A stretch of 37,627 nucleotides of DNA. It comes from a virus. Positions within the stretch are counted from its first letter, which is position 1. Every line of letters begins with the position of its first letter. The DNA is taken from the IMG/VR virus record IMGVR_UViG_3300025810_000022, positions 1 to 37,627 of that record. One strand, given 5' to 3'. Both the position numbers and the translations under genes were made by a program. Below are positions 7,735 through 16,063 of this stretch, one piece after another. The notes beneath the pieces were generated by a model. The model had not been told where the DNA came from and made no database searches. It saw nothing but the letters and a program-made list of their open reading frames with translations.

Positions 7735-8064
7735 TTATGTACTAATTGAATCTACTACTGATAAAATGCAGTCCACAGCACTTGCTGTATCTGATAATGC
7801 TTCAACACTATCTCCTGATTGTAGAACTACTTTTGAACCACCATCTATAAGTTCTAAAGAACCTCCAGCTGGTATTGGTGCATCTTTTATCAAATAATAG
7901 CTTGTACTTGAGTTTTTAACAGTAGCATCTACAGTTACAGCTGAACCTGATTTATTAGCAAATCTCATACCAATAATTGCGTCATCACTATTAGCTGCTG
8001 CTCTAACTTCTGTAGCAGATGTGCCTATGCTAGTTTTTAAAACTCTTTCAAAATCTTGTGCCAT
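7735..8064 (-). CDS. Small beta-rich tail-associated protein, 109 aa (paralogue of 3351-3692)
   Basis: A compact beta protein with the pattern N-K-S-G-S-A-V-T-V-D-A-T-V, then Y-Y-L-I-K-D-A-P-I-P-A-G-G-S-L-E-L, then K-V-V-L-Q-S-G-D-S-V-E-A. This arrangement recurs in short proteins near the tail fibres of marine phages and, more divergently, at 3351-3692 in this genome. It lies between the long fibre (8084-9841) and the 292-aa fibre. No enzyme motif; probably structural. Confidence 0.65.
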   Translation of the reverse strand: MAQDFERVLKTSIGTSATEVRAAANSDDAIIGMRFANKSGSAVTVDATVKNSSTSYYLIKDAPIPAGGSLELIDGGSKVVLQSGDSVEALSDTASAVDCILSVVDSIST

Positions 8065-8083
8065 TATTTTTTCCTTTTATTAA

Positions 8084-9841
8084 TTAAAGTGCAATTGCCA
8101 TAGCAACTGCAAATCCAGCTGAAGCTGCATCTATGTTTGTTAATTGACTACCATCTACAGCAGGTAATTTCGCAGAACCATCAAGTTGTACCACATTGTT
8201 TGCAGAAGTTCCAACAGTTTTTGTGGAAGCTGTTCCTAATCCTGTAATTTTAGTATTAGCAATAGAATTGACTGCTAGTGTAATTGTACCTGATGAAGTA
8301 ATTGGTGAGTTTGCTACTGTAAATTCTGAAGAACCTGAATCTGCTACTGCTACTGAAGTTACTGTTCCAACATTAGATGGAGTAATAACAGTATAAGTAA
8401 TATTAGTTGAACCTACTGATCCAGTATTATCAGTAGTACATAAAAATATTTTATTATCATTTGTTGAACCTTGATTAACTACAACCATTCCACCAGATAA
8501 TTCTGCAATACTATCATGCTCTGGATCTCTTGATGCAGCACCACTTGATACTGCTAAGTATAATCCATTTTCAGTAGCATCTGTTTGATCTTTTAATAAA
8601 ACTCTGTCACCAGCAACAAGGGTAACACCATCAATACTATCACCAGCTTCTAAACCATTTGATAAATTTACATTTGCTGTAGAAGCACATTCGGCTATCG
8701 TTCTAGTTCTTAGTCCAGCAACAGCTTGATCTACATAATTTTTAGTAGCAGCATCTGAACTAGCAGATGGAGAACCAAGTCCTGTTACAGCTCCACCAGA
8801 TATTGAAACATTGTTTGCAGCTTGTGTTGCAATTGAACCTAATCCTAAAGAAGTTCTAGCAGTAGCACCACTCTCTGTTACAAAATTTGATCCATCCCCA
8901 ACAATAAAATTACTATCAGTTGGTGTTAGTCCAGCAATGTCAGTTAATTGAGCATCGCTTGTTTGTTTTGCATCTAACTGAGTTTGAATTGCAGATGATA
9001 CTCCATCTAAATATCCTAGTTCAGTTGTTGTAACATCACTAACTTCTACTTTACCTGAACCATTTGATTGTAATGCTCTTGAAGCGGTTAAGTCAGACGA
9101 TGCTATAGTTGATGCACCACCAGTTATGGTAGCTTGTTTTGAATCTATTTGAGTTTGTACTGCACTTGTAACCCCATCTAAATAACCTAATTCAGTATCG
9201 GTTACATCTGATACTGCAATCTTTTGTGAGCCATTAGAAATAACAGCTCTGTTTGCAGTTAAAGATTCTGTATCAATTGTTGTAGCTGATCCTGTTATAG
9301 TTGCTTGTTTAGCATCTAATTGAGTTTGGATAGCACTTGATACACCATTTAAATATTGAAATTCTGTATCTGAAATTGTTCCATCTGCAATTTTAGTTGC
9401 AGAAATTCCTGTAGGTATAGAGTCATTCGTTTTTGTAAGTATTGCAAGATAAACTGATAAAGTTTCATTTGCTAATGATCCACTATCAAAAGTTACATTG
9501 ACAGTTGTGTTTGTAGAAAAAGATGAACTAGCAATTACTCCATATCTAAATGCAGCTGTAGTTGCTAAATAAATTTTTATTCTTCTACCTGCATGATATT
9601 CTGAAGTTACATCAGCACCATTAATTGTAAAAGAAGTTCCACTTACATAAGCTGCTGTGTAAGAACCTGAACCATCACCATATTCTACCCATTGTGCATC
9701 ATTGTAAAAATCTCTAGTGTTCTTCATCAATGCTCTGATTGCATTGTTTAGATTAGAAGGTAGCATTCCTTCTGCCGTAGAAATACCATTTAGTGAAGTG
9801 TTATTTGCTTGGGTTGTTGAGTAATCTTTTATACCTGCCAT
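8084..9841 (-). CDS. Main tail fibre protein with internal repeats, 585 aa
   Basis: The N-terminus (MAGIKDYSTTQANNTSLNG, then M-L-P-S-N-L-N-N-A-I-R-A-L-M) is the tail-attachment signature often seen in marine podovirus fibres. From about residue 160, 57-residue units recur, each with (E-L-G/Q)-Y-L-(D/N)-G-V-(S/T)-S-A-(I/V)-Q-T-Q-(L/I)-D-(A/S)-K-Q, typical of rod-like trimeric fibres. The C-terminal half is Ser/Thr/Gly-rich with an A-T-K-N-Y-V-D-Q motif near 370. It is the first fibre gene after the tail-tube genes, so it is likely the primary fibre on which the other tips assemble. An AGGAGATTAA ribosome site precedes the ATG. Confidence 0.8.
   Translation of the reverse strand: MAGIKDYSTTQANNTSLNGISTAEGMLPSNLNNAIRALMKNTRDFYNDAQWVEYGDGSGSYTAAYVSGTSFTINGADVTSEYHAGRRIKIYLATTAAFRYGVIASSSFSTNTTVNVTFDSGSLANETLSVYLAILTKTNDSIPTGISATKIADGTISDTEFQYLNGVSSAIQTQLDAKQATITGSATTIDTESLTANRAVISNGSQKIAVSDVTDTELGYLDGVTSAVQTQIDSKQATITGGASTIASSDLTASRALQSNGSGKVEVSDVTTTELGYLDGVSSAIQTQLDAKQTSDAQLTDIAGLTPTDSNFIVGDGSNFVTESGATARTSLGLGSIATQAANNVSISGGAVTGLGSPSASSDAATKNYVDQAVAGLRTRTIAECASTANVNLSNGLEAGDSIDGVTLVAGDRVLLKDQTDATENGLYLAVSSGAASRDPEHDSIAELSGGMVVVNQGSTNDNKIFLCTTDNTGSVGSTNITYTVITPSNVGTVTSVAVADSGSSEFTVANSPITSSGTITLAVNSIANTKITGLGTASTKTVGTSANNVVQLDGSAKLPAVDGSQLTNIDAASAGFAVAMAIAL
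8965..9367 (-). repeat. 171-bp coding repeats within the tail fibre gene
   Basis: Three copies of a segment encoding Y-L-D/N-G-V-x-S-A-x-Q-T-Q-x-D-x-K-Q occur at a spacing of 171 bases (landmark TCTAA/TCTAT sequences at about 8972, 9142 and 9314). The copies differ at many silent sites. They form the shaft repeats of the fibre and could mediate length change by recombination. Confidence 0.7.
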
Positions 9842-9991
9842 TTAATCTCCTATAAACCATGAGAAAGCCTTGTCGCTTTCTTTATTACGATCATTTATTA
9901 ATGTATTGATAGCTTCTTCAATTTGTCTTTGAAAAAACTCTTGAGTTTCAAAACTATATCTAACATTATCTATATCAGTTTTTTCCGTCAT
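9842..9991 (-). CDS. Conserved-looking 49-aa acidic protein
   Basis: The frame begins at ATG 9991-9989, overlapping the stop of the 603-aa tail protein (ATGA), and ends two bases before the tail-fibre ATG. The product (MTEKTDIDNV..., Q-R-Q-I-E-E-A-I-N-T-L-I-N at about 21-33, ending AFSWFIGD) is acidic and mostly helical. Perfect coupling on both sides supports a real gene. Unknown function, probably a tail assembly accessory by position. Confidence 0.6.
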   Translation of the reverse strand: MTEKTDIDNVRYSFETQEFFQRQIEEAINTLINDRNKESDKAFSWFIGD

Positions 9992-11799
9992 CTCAAACCT
10001 ATTCTTGAAGCAATTATATCAACACCTTGAGCATGAGTCCAAACTGATCCAGATGGTGTTATTACTTTAATTTTAAAATATCTACCAGACTGTCTTACTG
10101 GATTATCTCCACTTGTAACCATTGTTGAAGATGTAGATTCGGTAGCTGTATCAGCTAATCGTTCTTTACTTTTGATAGTTACTGTAGATGTAGCATCCAC
10201 AATCGGTCTGACATTGGTTATACTACTTCTATGTCCTGGAAACAACTCCATTTCTCTAGTTTCTATAGTACCTTCATTTTCAGTACCTGAAAATATAGCT
10301 GCTTTATAATTATTATCTATTGCACCCAAATATCTTTGTCCACCATTCCAAAAATCAGTATCTAATGCAATATTAATATTATCTAAGTTTTCAGAAATAA
10401 TATCCATTAATTCTACAGTATAAGCACCAACGAATTGTGAGAATATAGAACTAGCACTAGCATCTGCTGTACTCCATTTTTGAGTAGCATAATTATAAAT
10501 AATTACTTTATCACAAATACCAGTAGTATTAGATGTATCATTTTTAGATGGATATAACCACATAGCTAATTGATTAAAAGGATCTACCGCTGCACAAATT
10601 CTATCTGTGTATGCTTTGTTTAAATCTAAATCAAAAAATCTATTTACTTTTTCTGCACCAATAGAAACTACTTGATCTCCATTTAATTCATAAAATCCAT
10701 CATCCGCATAAAAGAAAACTCTACGATTATCTTGACAGACAGTTCTTCCATAAACAGCTCCTCTGTTTGGTGATATAACTGATAGACGGAATACTGTTGC
10801 ACCGCCAACATAGTCCATTCTAATTATTTGATTTTGTCTAAAGACATAAGCAATTTCACCAGAGGTTATATGAGTTATTTGTCCACCTGATCCTGGTAGG
10901 TCTTGCAAGTCTGATTGTTTAGTACCTGGTTGCCAAGTTGTTAAATCATTTATTCCTGACCATTGTATTCTATTTGAAAAACCAACATGATTACCTGTTA
11001 CAAAAAAATCTCTAACTACACCTGAACATTTAAAAGTTGGTACAGTACCAGATGTTGAAATAGTTGAAAGGTCTGCAAAAGAAGATGAAGTTCCCATTAA
11101 ATAAAATTGTGGTGCATCTACACCATTAGATACAACTATATAATTTCCAAATTGGGTAAAGGTAATGTAATCGGTAGCTTCTCCAGTTAAAGGAGTTCCA
11201 CCATAAAAATTTGTAGTAGTTAGTCTTGCAGTATCAGACGAAACATTTGTTAAATTATTATTTCCAACTGTGGCTCTTGTAACAGTAACAACTGCATCTG
11301 TTACTGTTGCTGAAAAATCTGCATGACCATTAATAGTATTTTTTAAATTTGTAGCAGTAGTGTCGTTGTTTGTTTGTACTTGAAATTCATTAGTAGAAGG
11401 TGTTCCAGTAACAGATGTAAAGACAACAGTTGTACCATCATTTTTTTTTAATGTAATAGTTTTACTTGCACCAATATTTGCATAGTCTGAAACTGTAATT
11501 GTACAAGTCGCAAAAGCTGTACTTAAAACTTTACCTCTTGCTCCTCTTTCTGTAAATGTTCCAGATGATAATTGATAAATAGTTTCTTCATTAGCAACAA
11601 AATTAAATACAGTATTAGAATTATCTCTAAAAGAACCTGCACCTCTACTATCTTTAGTTATGTTGTTACTTGAATAATTTACTAATGAGGGGAATCTTTT
11701 ATATGATGATGCTGCGAAATAAACATTGTTAGCTGTGTTTGCACCAGGATTATTATATTCTGGTTGGTCAGGTAGCCATTCTCCAAAAGGTATTTGCAT
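9988..11799 (-). CDS. Tail nozzle / tubular protein B-like, 603 aa
   Basis: The start MQIPFGEWLPDQPEYNNPG, followed by A-N-N-V-Y-F-A-A-S-S-Y-K-R-F-P-S-L, is the usual beginning of nozzle-type proteins that close the tail of short-tailed phages. Further on are repeated beta segments typical of a beta-propeller (G-N-Y-I-V-V-S-N-G, D-F-F-V-T-G-N-H-V-G-F-S-N-R-I-Q-W-S, N-R-G-A-V-Y-G-R-T-V) and a late K-V-I-I-Y-N-Y-A-T-Q-K-W-S blade. It follows the tail tube A gene by seven bases. The assignment rests on layout and neighbours; it might equally be described as P22 gp10-like. Confidence 0.75.
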   Translation of the reverse strand: MQIPFGEWLPDQPEYNNPGANTANNVYFAASSYKRFPSLVNYSSNNITKDSRGAGSFRDNSNTVFNFVANEETIYQLSSGTFTERGARGKVLSTAFATCTITVSDYANIGASKTITLKKNDGTTVVFTSVTGTPSTNEFQVQTNNDTTATNLKNTINGHADFSATVTDAVVTVTRATVGNNNLTNVSSDTARLTTTNFYGGTPLTGEATDYITFTQFGNYIVVSNGVDAPQFYLMGTSSSFADLSTISTSGTVPTFKCSGVVRDFFVTGNHVGFSNRIQWSGINDLTTWQPGTKQSDLQDLPGSGGQITHITSGEIAYVFRQNQIIRMDYVGGATVFRLSVISPNRGAVYGRTVCQDNRRVFFYADDGFYELNGDQVVSIGAEKVNRFFDLDLNKAYTDRICAAVDPFNQLAMWLYPSKNDTSNTTGICDKVIIYNYATQKWSTADASASSIFSQFVGAYTVELMDIISENLDNINIALDTDFWNGGQRYLGAIDNNYKAAIFSGTENEGTIETREMELFPGHRSSITNVRPIVDATSTVTIKSKERLADTATESTSSTMVTSGDNPVRQSGRYFKIKVITPSGSVWTHAQGVDIIASRIGLR

Positions 11800-11806
11800 T
11801 ATTCTC

Positions 11807-12484
11807 CTATTGGTTATTGTTTGTTACAAATTTAGATACATCATTAAATGAACCTGCAACAGTTACATCACCTCTTTGTTGTAAAGGTGCATTACCATAT
11901 TGATCTTCTCTATCGTTTCTCTCAAGTCTTTCTAAAGCAGTTGTGTACATTCCTTGCCATTGTTGAAGTCTTTGAGGATCAACACCACCTAAAAAATTAG
12001 CAGCATGATATAATGAACCATATAAATAAATTGCAGGATGACTTGCTAATATATAATTAGAAGTATTGGTATCTGATAAAGCTGCAAACTTAGCATAATA
12101 ATTTAATGTTCCTGTGTATGCAGAATCTGGAATTGGTGCAAATCTAAAATTATCACCAAGTATAGTATATGCTGAAGGCATACCAGTTGTAGATGAACCT
12201 CTAATTTGATCCATTTGAGCTGGAGTAATATATTTTAAAGCATACTTAGTTCCGCCTGATGTTATAAAAAAATCTCTTACTTGTAAAAAATCTGTAGGCA
12301 CAGATTCTGTTTCTGAATCTATTGTAATAGAAGTTGAGGTATTCATTTTTCTAATTCTTAATTTAGAATTAAAATCAGCTTCTGCTAAAACTATAAAATC
12401 TTCTGCAATCTCAGTTGTTAAATCTGATCTGTTTAACCAGTTTGCTATTGATGTTTTTAAATCTGAATATGTTGCAAGTGCCAT
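11807..12484 (-). CDS. Tail tubular protein A / head-tail adaptor-like, 225 aa
   Basis: The sequence starts M-A-L-A-T-Y-S-D-L-K-T-S-I-A-N-W-L-N-R-S-D, followed by F-I-x-L-A-E-A-D-F-N-x-K-L-R-I-R-x-M, a signature shared by adaptor proteins of SU10- and T7-type podoviruses that join the portal to the nozzle. Length fits the family (about 190-230 aa). It has a helical N-terminus, a beta middle (F-R-F-A-P-I-P) and a C-terminal helix with Y-H-A-A-N-F-L-G. The gene starts at the stop of the 110-aa gene (TAATG type), in head-to-tail order. Confidence 0.75.
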   Translation of the reverse strand: MALATYSDLKTSIANWLNRSDLTTEIAEDFIVLAEADFNSKLRIRKMNTSTSITIDSETESVPTDFLQVRDFFITSGGTKYALKYITPAQMDQIRGSSTTGMPSAYTILGDNFRFAPIPDSAYTGTLNYYAKFAALSDTNTSNYILASHPAIYLYGSLYHAANFLGGVDPQRLQQWQGMYTTALERLERNDREDQYGNAPLQQRGDVTVAGSFNDVSKFVTNNNQ

Positions 12485-12816
12485 TATATTTTACCTTCTG
12501 CTGTTTTAAAATATTTAAACTCATTACTATTTAATTTTGTTTTTAATATTTTTGTTTGAACTTCTTTAGGAAGTGCGAACCAATTACTATCTCCATTATA
12601 CTCATTCGCCCAAACAGATAAAGCTAAAGTTGGAATAGAAGCTACTCTTTTTAAATCTCTGGATTTAGAATATCCATCATTTAAATTAAATAATCTTTTA
12701 TTATGTTGTAAATGAGGATCTATATTTACTTCTTCATTTAAAACAATTTTCTTTTCCATTTCGTCTATAGAAAATGTTTCTTTTTTTAAACCATCAATAC
12801 TTATATCTTTTCTCAT
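12484..12816 (-). CDS. Conserved-looking 110-aa protein between head and tail genes
   Basis: A hydrophilic protein with a Lys/Glu-rich first half, a segment D-G-Y-S-K-S-R-D-L-K-R-V-A-S-I-P near 48-63 and a C-terminal half W-A-N-E-Y-N-G-D-S-N-W-F, then L-P-K-E-V-Q-T-K-I-L. It has no recognised domain. Its stop overlaps the adaptor start and its own ATG overlaps the stop of the 44-aa gene, so it is in a coupled run. A head-completion role is possible, but this is position-based inference. Confidence 0.7.
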   Translation of the reverse strand: MRKDISIDGLKKETFSIDEMEKKIVLNEEVNIDPHLQHNKRLFNLNDGYSKSRDLKRVASIPTLALSVWANEYNGDSNWFALPKEVQTKILKTKLNSNEFKYFKTAEGKI

Positions 12817-12947
12817 CTACCTTGACCTTTGTATCTTGTTTGCTTTTTTTGTCTGCTCTCTGATTTGTTTTGAGATTTTTTATGACAACCAGGTCTTTTT
12901 TTAGGTTGATCTCTTGGAACAAAGTGAACAAACTTTTGTCTAGCCAC
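12813..12947 (-). CDS. Small basic protein, 44 aa, GTG start
   Basis: The frame starts at GTG 12947-12945, inside the stop of the preceding gene (TAGTG), and ends in TGA overlapping the next ATG. The product (MARQKFVHFVPRDQPKKRPG, then H-K-K-S-Q-N-K-S) is strongly basic. Short proteins beginning RQKFVHFVPR occur in the head region of several marine phages as I recall them. Function unknown; DNA or capsid binding would fit the charge. Confidence 0.6.
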   Translation of the reverse strand: MARQKFVHFVPRDQPKKRPGCHKKSQNKSESRQKKQTRYKGQGR

Positions 12948-13231
12948 TAAGCACTCATTTCAGTAATAGAAACTTCAGCAGTACCAATAAAAGCTACTTT
13001 CTCACCAGGTGAAACTTTAAAAATTTCAGGTTGGTCAGCAGGTATAAAAATAGTTGATGAATTAGCAGTTGCAACAGCAGTTGGGTTTGCACCGAATAAA
13101 ATATAAATATCAGCAGTTGATGCTATTCTTACATATTCAGTTTGTGATCCAAATGCAGCAGATTGTGCTGATGTTCCACCACTTGTTTTACCTTGATGTG
13201 TAGTAGGTCTTAATCCGTAATTAAAACTCAT
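12947..13231 (-). CDS. Probable head decoration / stabilising protein, 94 aa
   Basis: A small Ala/Ser/Thr-rich beta protein (Y-V-R-I-A-S-T-A-D-I-Y-I-L-F-G-A-N-P near 33-50, then F-I-P-A-D-Q-P-E-I-F-K-V-S-P-G-E-K-V-A-F). This pattern is common in small phage proteins that follow the major capsid gene. No catalytic motif. It is separated from the 113-aa gene upstream by a G/C hairpin (13252-13282), suggesting its own expression level. Confidence 0.65.
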   Translation of the reverse strand: MSFNYGLRPTTHQGKTSGGTSAQSAAFGSQTEYVRIASTADIYILFGANPTAVATANSSTIFIPADQPEIFKVSPGEKVAFIGTAEVSITEMSA

Positions 13232-13251
13232 ATTTTTCTCCTAATTAATTA

Positions 13252-13282
13252 TGGGGGAAATACCGCTAGGCAAGATCCCCCA
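13252..13282 (-). promoter_or_regulatory. Intercistronic G/C hairpin downstream of the 113-aa head gene
   Basis: TGGGGGA (13252-13258) pairs with TCCCCCA (13276-13282), with a possible inner CC/GG pair. It lies between two minus-strand head genes and lacks a U-tract on the transcript, so it looks more like an mRNA-stabilising or processing stem than a full terminator. A near-twin lies at 13713-13730. Confidence 0.65.
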
Positions 13283-13299
13283 AATATTGTTATATACTA

Positions 13300-13641
13300 T
13301 TATCTTCTAATTACGAAAGTAATTTCCATTTTAGAAGTATTTGATGAACCACCATTAGTAATACATTCAATAGTACCATCTTCAGCAACAGTATTTAAAG
13401 CTGTTGGAAAAGCAGTTGCTACTTTACCAGCTGAACCTGAAGCTACATGACTTATAGCACCTCCAGTTACTGCAACACCACCTATTTCAAAAGAGATAGC
13501 TGCTGTGCCAGTTGTAGTTGCTTTGTTGTGAGTGATGATTTTTACAATTTTTCCACCATCAGGTACACAAACAAAAGTTGATGAAGCTGTTGAAACATCT
13601 GGAATTGCAGATGTTAAAAAGTAATCGTTTAATGTTCTCAT
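13300..13641 (-). CDS. Head decoration / head-fibre-like protein, 113 aa
   Basis: The N-terminus (MRTLNDYFLTSAIPDVSTAS, then F-V-C-V-P-D-G-G-K-I-V-K) and the alternating Gly/Ala/Thr beta strands that follow resemble small proteins encoded just after the capsid gene in many marine podoviruses and siphoviruses. It is flanked by two almost identical G/C hairpins, 13252-13282 and 13713-13730. The position next to the major capsid gene favours a capsid surface protein; not proven. Confidence 0.65.
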   Translation of the reverse strand: MRTLNDYFLTSAIPDVSTASSTFVCVPDGGKIVKIITHNKATTTGTAAISFEIGGVAVTGGAISHVASGSAGKVATAFPTALNTVAEDGTIECITNGGSSNTSKMEITFVIRR

Positions 13642-13712
13642 TTTTTTATCCTATTTATTTGCTTCGTTCCGTCATTGACTTCAAAGACCAAACAAAATTG
13701 TTAATTGAATGA

Positions 13713-13730
13713 TGGGGGATAATTCCCCCA
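13713..13730 (-). promoter_or_regulatory. Tight G/C hairpin just downstream of the capsid gene
   Basis: TGGGGGA (13713-13719), a TAAT loop and TCCCCCA (13724-13730) form a seven-base-pair stem starting 15 bases after the capsid stop codon on the transcribed strand. There is no U-run after it, so partial termination or protection of the capsid mRNA 3' end is more likely than full termination, since the operon continues. Confidence 0.7.
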
Positions 13731-13744
13731 CCACTTTAGATTTA

Positions 13745-14695
13745 TTATGAAGTAGTTAAATCTGTGATTAAACCACTTGCTTTTTCATTTCTTGACTCAA
13801 GAGTGTACTCAGCAACCATAAATCTCTGATCTGCGTCTGCAGTCTGAGCTGGTGTTTGTAGAGAGAAATCTCTTAAGAAAGAAACTGCCCAGTATTCCAT
13901 ATCTAGAATGTGAGCATCTTGACCGATTTTAGCAGCAGTACCATTAGCACCTCTGATAAATCTGTTTGGTGATACTTGCATAGTTCCAAAGTCAGATTCG
14001 TACACATCAATAGAAGTAATTAATCTTCTATCTTCCGCAGCATCAAATCTAGTAGAACCGCCTGTAAAGCCAGATAGTTTCTGTTTATTGAAAGCATTTA
14101 CCATAATCATGTTAGGGTTTCCGCCTTCATTGTAACAGCTAACTAAAATACCTTTTAACTGATCTTCAGTAAAAGCTCTTTGAGTTCCATCTGTTCTTAT
14201 AGCACCATTACCAGCACCAGAACCACCAGCACCTGCATCAACATTAGTTTCGTACCAAGTTGGACATCCACCTAGTTTTCTTGCAGCTGTTGCACTACCA
14301 GCAGATTTAGCAACATTAGATAAAAGAGCTGTTTCCATATCTCTTTTTAATTCTTTTGCAGCTTTAGCTACTTGGTAAGCCATCTCATTATTTCTTCCAG
14401 CAGAAGTTACAGCTTCGTTAGTTGCAGTAACTTGAATTCCTTTAGTAGAAATTTGAGTGTGGTTATTTTCTAATACAGTTGGTGACATAGTTCCATAAGA
14501 AATATCAGCACCTTCAACAGCAGCATTTGCAGCAACATCAGCTAGTGCATCTGTTTGCCATTGGTGTAAAGTATTAGTTGCTTTTGTTTTTGCAACTCCA
14601 GACATAAAAGGTGTTTCTGTTGGACTAATTGAATAAATTATGTCCGCTAGATCTTCTCTTATACCTATAGTCGTATATGTTTGGTATTTAGCCAT
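13745..14695 (-). CDS. Major capsid protein (SU10 / DUF5309 type), 316 aa
   Basis: The sequence fits the SU10-type HK97-fold capsid family: M-A-K-Y-Q-T-Y-T-T-I-G-I-R-E-D-L-A-D-I, then I-S-P-T-E-T-P-F at about 23-30, H-Q-W-Q-T-D-A-L near 45, and an E-x-x-N-x-x-Q-I-S segment followed by K-E-L-K-R-D-M-E-T-A-L-L. The C-terminal part has the P-domain/A-domain strands (I-M-V-N-A-F-N-K-Q) and ends with Y-T-L-E-S-R-N-E-K-A-S-G. The length of 316 is normal for the family. It follows the scaffold gene by 17 bases, as expected, and is followed by a strong hairpin. Confidence 0.9.
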   Translation of the reverse strand: MAKYQTYTTIGIREDLADIIYSISPTETPFMSGVAKTKATNTLHQWQTDALADVAANAAVEGADISYGTMSPTVLENNHTQISTKGIQVTATNEAVTSAGRNNEMAYQVAKAAKELKRDMETALLSNVAKSAGSATAARKLGGCPTWYETNVDAGAGGSGAGNGAIRTDGTQRAFTEDQLKGILVSCYNEGGNPNMIMVNAFNKQKLSGFTGGSTRFDAAEDRRLITSIDVYESDFGTMQVSPNRFIRGANGTAAKIGQDAHILDMEYWAVSFLRDFSLQTPAQTADADQRFMVAEYTLESRNEKASGLITDLTTS

Positions 14696-14719
14696 TTGTT
14701 TTCTCCGTTAGGTTATTGT

Positions 14720-15712
14720 TTATAGATAACGCATCAGTAAATCGGTAGCATCTTTTGCACTTCCGCTTTTCTTCAACGCATTCATCTTCTTCAACCTAGA
14801 CTGATTATTCAAATCTTCTTTAGTAGCTTTAACTCCTGATTTAACAACTGCATTTGGCTTGACTTTTTTACTTACTAAATTGGGTTTAGTCGCATTAGCT
14901 TTCATGCCATCCATTATCACATCAAAATATCTTGAATCATAAATTCTTGAAACATCATCATTTGTGAAGCCTTTAGAATTTAAATAACTCATAATATTAT
15001 TTTTAACTGTAGAACCCTTGATAGGGTCAGCAATTTCAGGATGTTTTAAATGAAGTTTTTTTTGTTCATTTTTTAATATTTCCTGAAACTGAGATTCTTG
15101 ATGTTCTCTCAGTTTTTGCTGTGCTTGTTGAATTGATTGTTTTCGTTTTTGTATCTTACGATCAACTCTAGCAGCTTCAGTTGGATCTTCATCCCAAAGA
15201 GCATCAAGCTCTTTAGAATTCATATCATTGTTAATCTCAGCATTTAAGGTAACTACTAATGAATTTAAATCATCCATCTTAGTTGAATACTGATTTTTAA
15301 GACGATCTTCTTCAGATTTTAGCTCTCTTTTTTCAATCGCTATCTCCTCAGTTTTTCGTCTGTAGTCAGCATCTTTTTGATAACCTGCTTTTAATTCTTC
15401 AAGGTCAACATCAATCTTTTCACCATTAACAATAACTTGGTGTAGATCGGTTTCTTGTTCTTCAATTGCATTTTCATCTTGTGATGCTTGTTCTTCATCT
15501 GCTACTTCCATTGTTTCCTCTGGTTGAGCAACAGGTTGTTGTTGTTCTTCGGTTTCAGTTTCCACTTTCGCTTCAACTTCTTCTTTTGGTTCAACTGGTG
15601 CAACTTCTTCTTGAGGTTTTTTGATAACACCTTTGGTGTCCATTAAACTTTCAATAGATTTTGCTGCACCTTGTACTGAAGCATTATTCAGTAAAGGGTT
15701 TGTTTCAGACAT
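14720..15712 (-). CDS. Capsid scaffold-like protein, 330 aa
   Basis: A highly charged protein between portal and capsid genes. The first third is Glu/Gln-rich and acidic, the middle (about 130-200) is a long helix or coiled coil rich in Lys, Glu and Gln, and the C-terminus is basic. This is typical of scaffolds that fill the prohead and bind the capsid by a basic tail. I chose the second ATG (15712) because GGAGG lies five bases in front of it and inside the longer frame that begins at 15724. Confidence 0.8.
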   Translation of the reverse strand: MSETNPLLNNASVQGAAKSIESLMDTKGVIKKPQEEVAPVEPKEEVEAKVETETEEQQQPVAQPEETMEVADEEQASQDENAIEEQETDLHQVIVNGEKIDVDLEELKAGYQKDADYRRKTEEIAIEKRELKSEEDRLKNQYSTKMDDLNSLVVTLNAEINNDMNSKELDALWDEDPTEAARVDRKIQKRKQSIQQAQQKLREHQESQFQEILKNEQKKLHLKHPEIADPIKGSTVKNNIMSYLNSKGFTNDDVSRIYDSRYFDVIMDGMKANATKPNLVSKKVKPNAVVKSGVKATKEDLNNQSRLKKMNALKKSGSAKDATDLLMRYL

Positions 15713-15766
15713 TAAGTCCTCCATAGTTAAGTTGTCGTTAGACTTGACTTATTTTAACCTTGATGG

Positions 15767-16063
15767 TTAAAATTTTGTATTATCTTGTTGTTTTCTAAAA
15801 TCTTCCAACTGTTTAGCTGCAAGTTTTCCTGTTTCAATAACAGTAAGTAGATGTTGCTCTACTTTTCCAACAACATTGTAAGCAATCCAAAGTTTTTCTC
15901 TGGTATCACTCTCTTTAGCACCTGTTTTTTCTAAAAGTGCCTCAGAATAAATTTTTTTAAGAGTTTCCATACTCTCTTGAAAAAGTTTACTCTCTAATAT
16001 CTGTTTGGCTTCGTTGGATCGGCTGATTTCTACCGCCCTGTCCGCCTGGTCTTTCGCTTTCAT
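15767..16063 (-). CDS. Conserved-looking 98-aa helical protein of the portal region
   Basis: An all-helical, charged protein (MKAKDQADRAVEISRSNEAK, then L-F-Q-E-S-M-E-T-L, later K-V-E-Q-H-L-L-T-V-I-E-T-G-K-L-A-A-K-Q-L). I recognise this type from many marine podoviruses, always between portal and scaffold genes, but its function is not known to me. It begins inside the portal gene and overlaps it by 77 bases in another frame. A role in head assembly is inferred from position. Confidence 0.7.
   Translation of the reverse strand: MKAKDQADRAVEISRSNEAKQILESKLFQESMETLKKIYSEALLEKTGAKESDTREKLWIAYNVVGKVEQHLLTVIETGKLAAKQLEDFRKQQDNTKF

Noticed and set aside
8965-9367. CRISPR-like or diversity-generating repeat
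   Set aside because: The repeats are in-frame coding units of a fibre shaft with silent differences; no short spaced repeats and no reverse transcriptase gene exist in the window.
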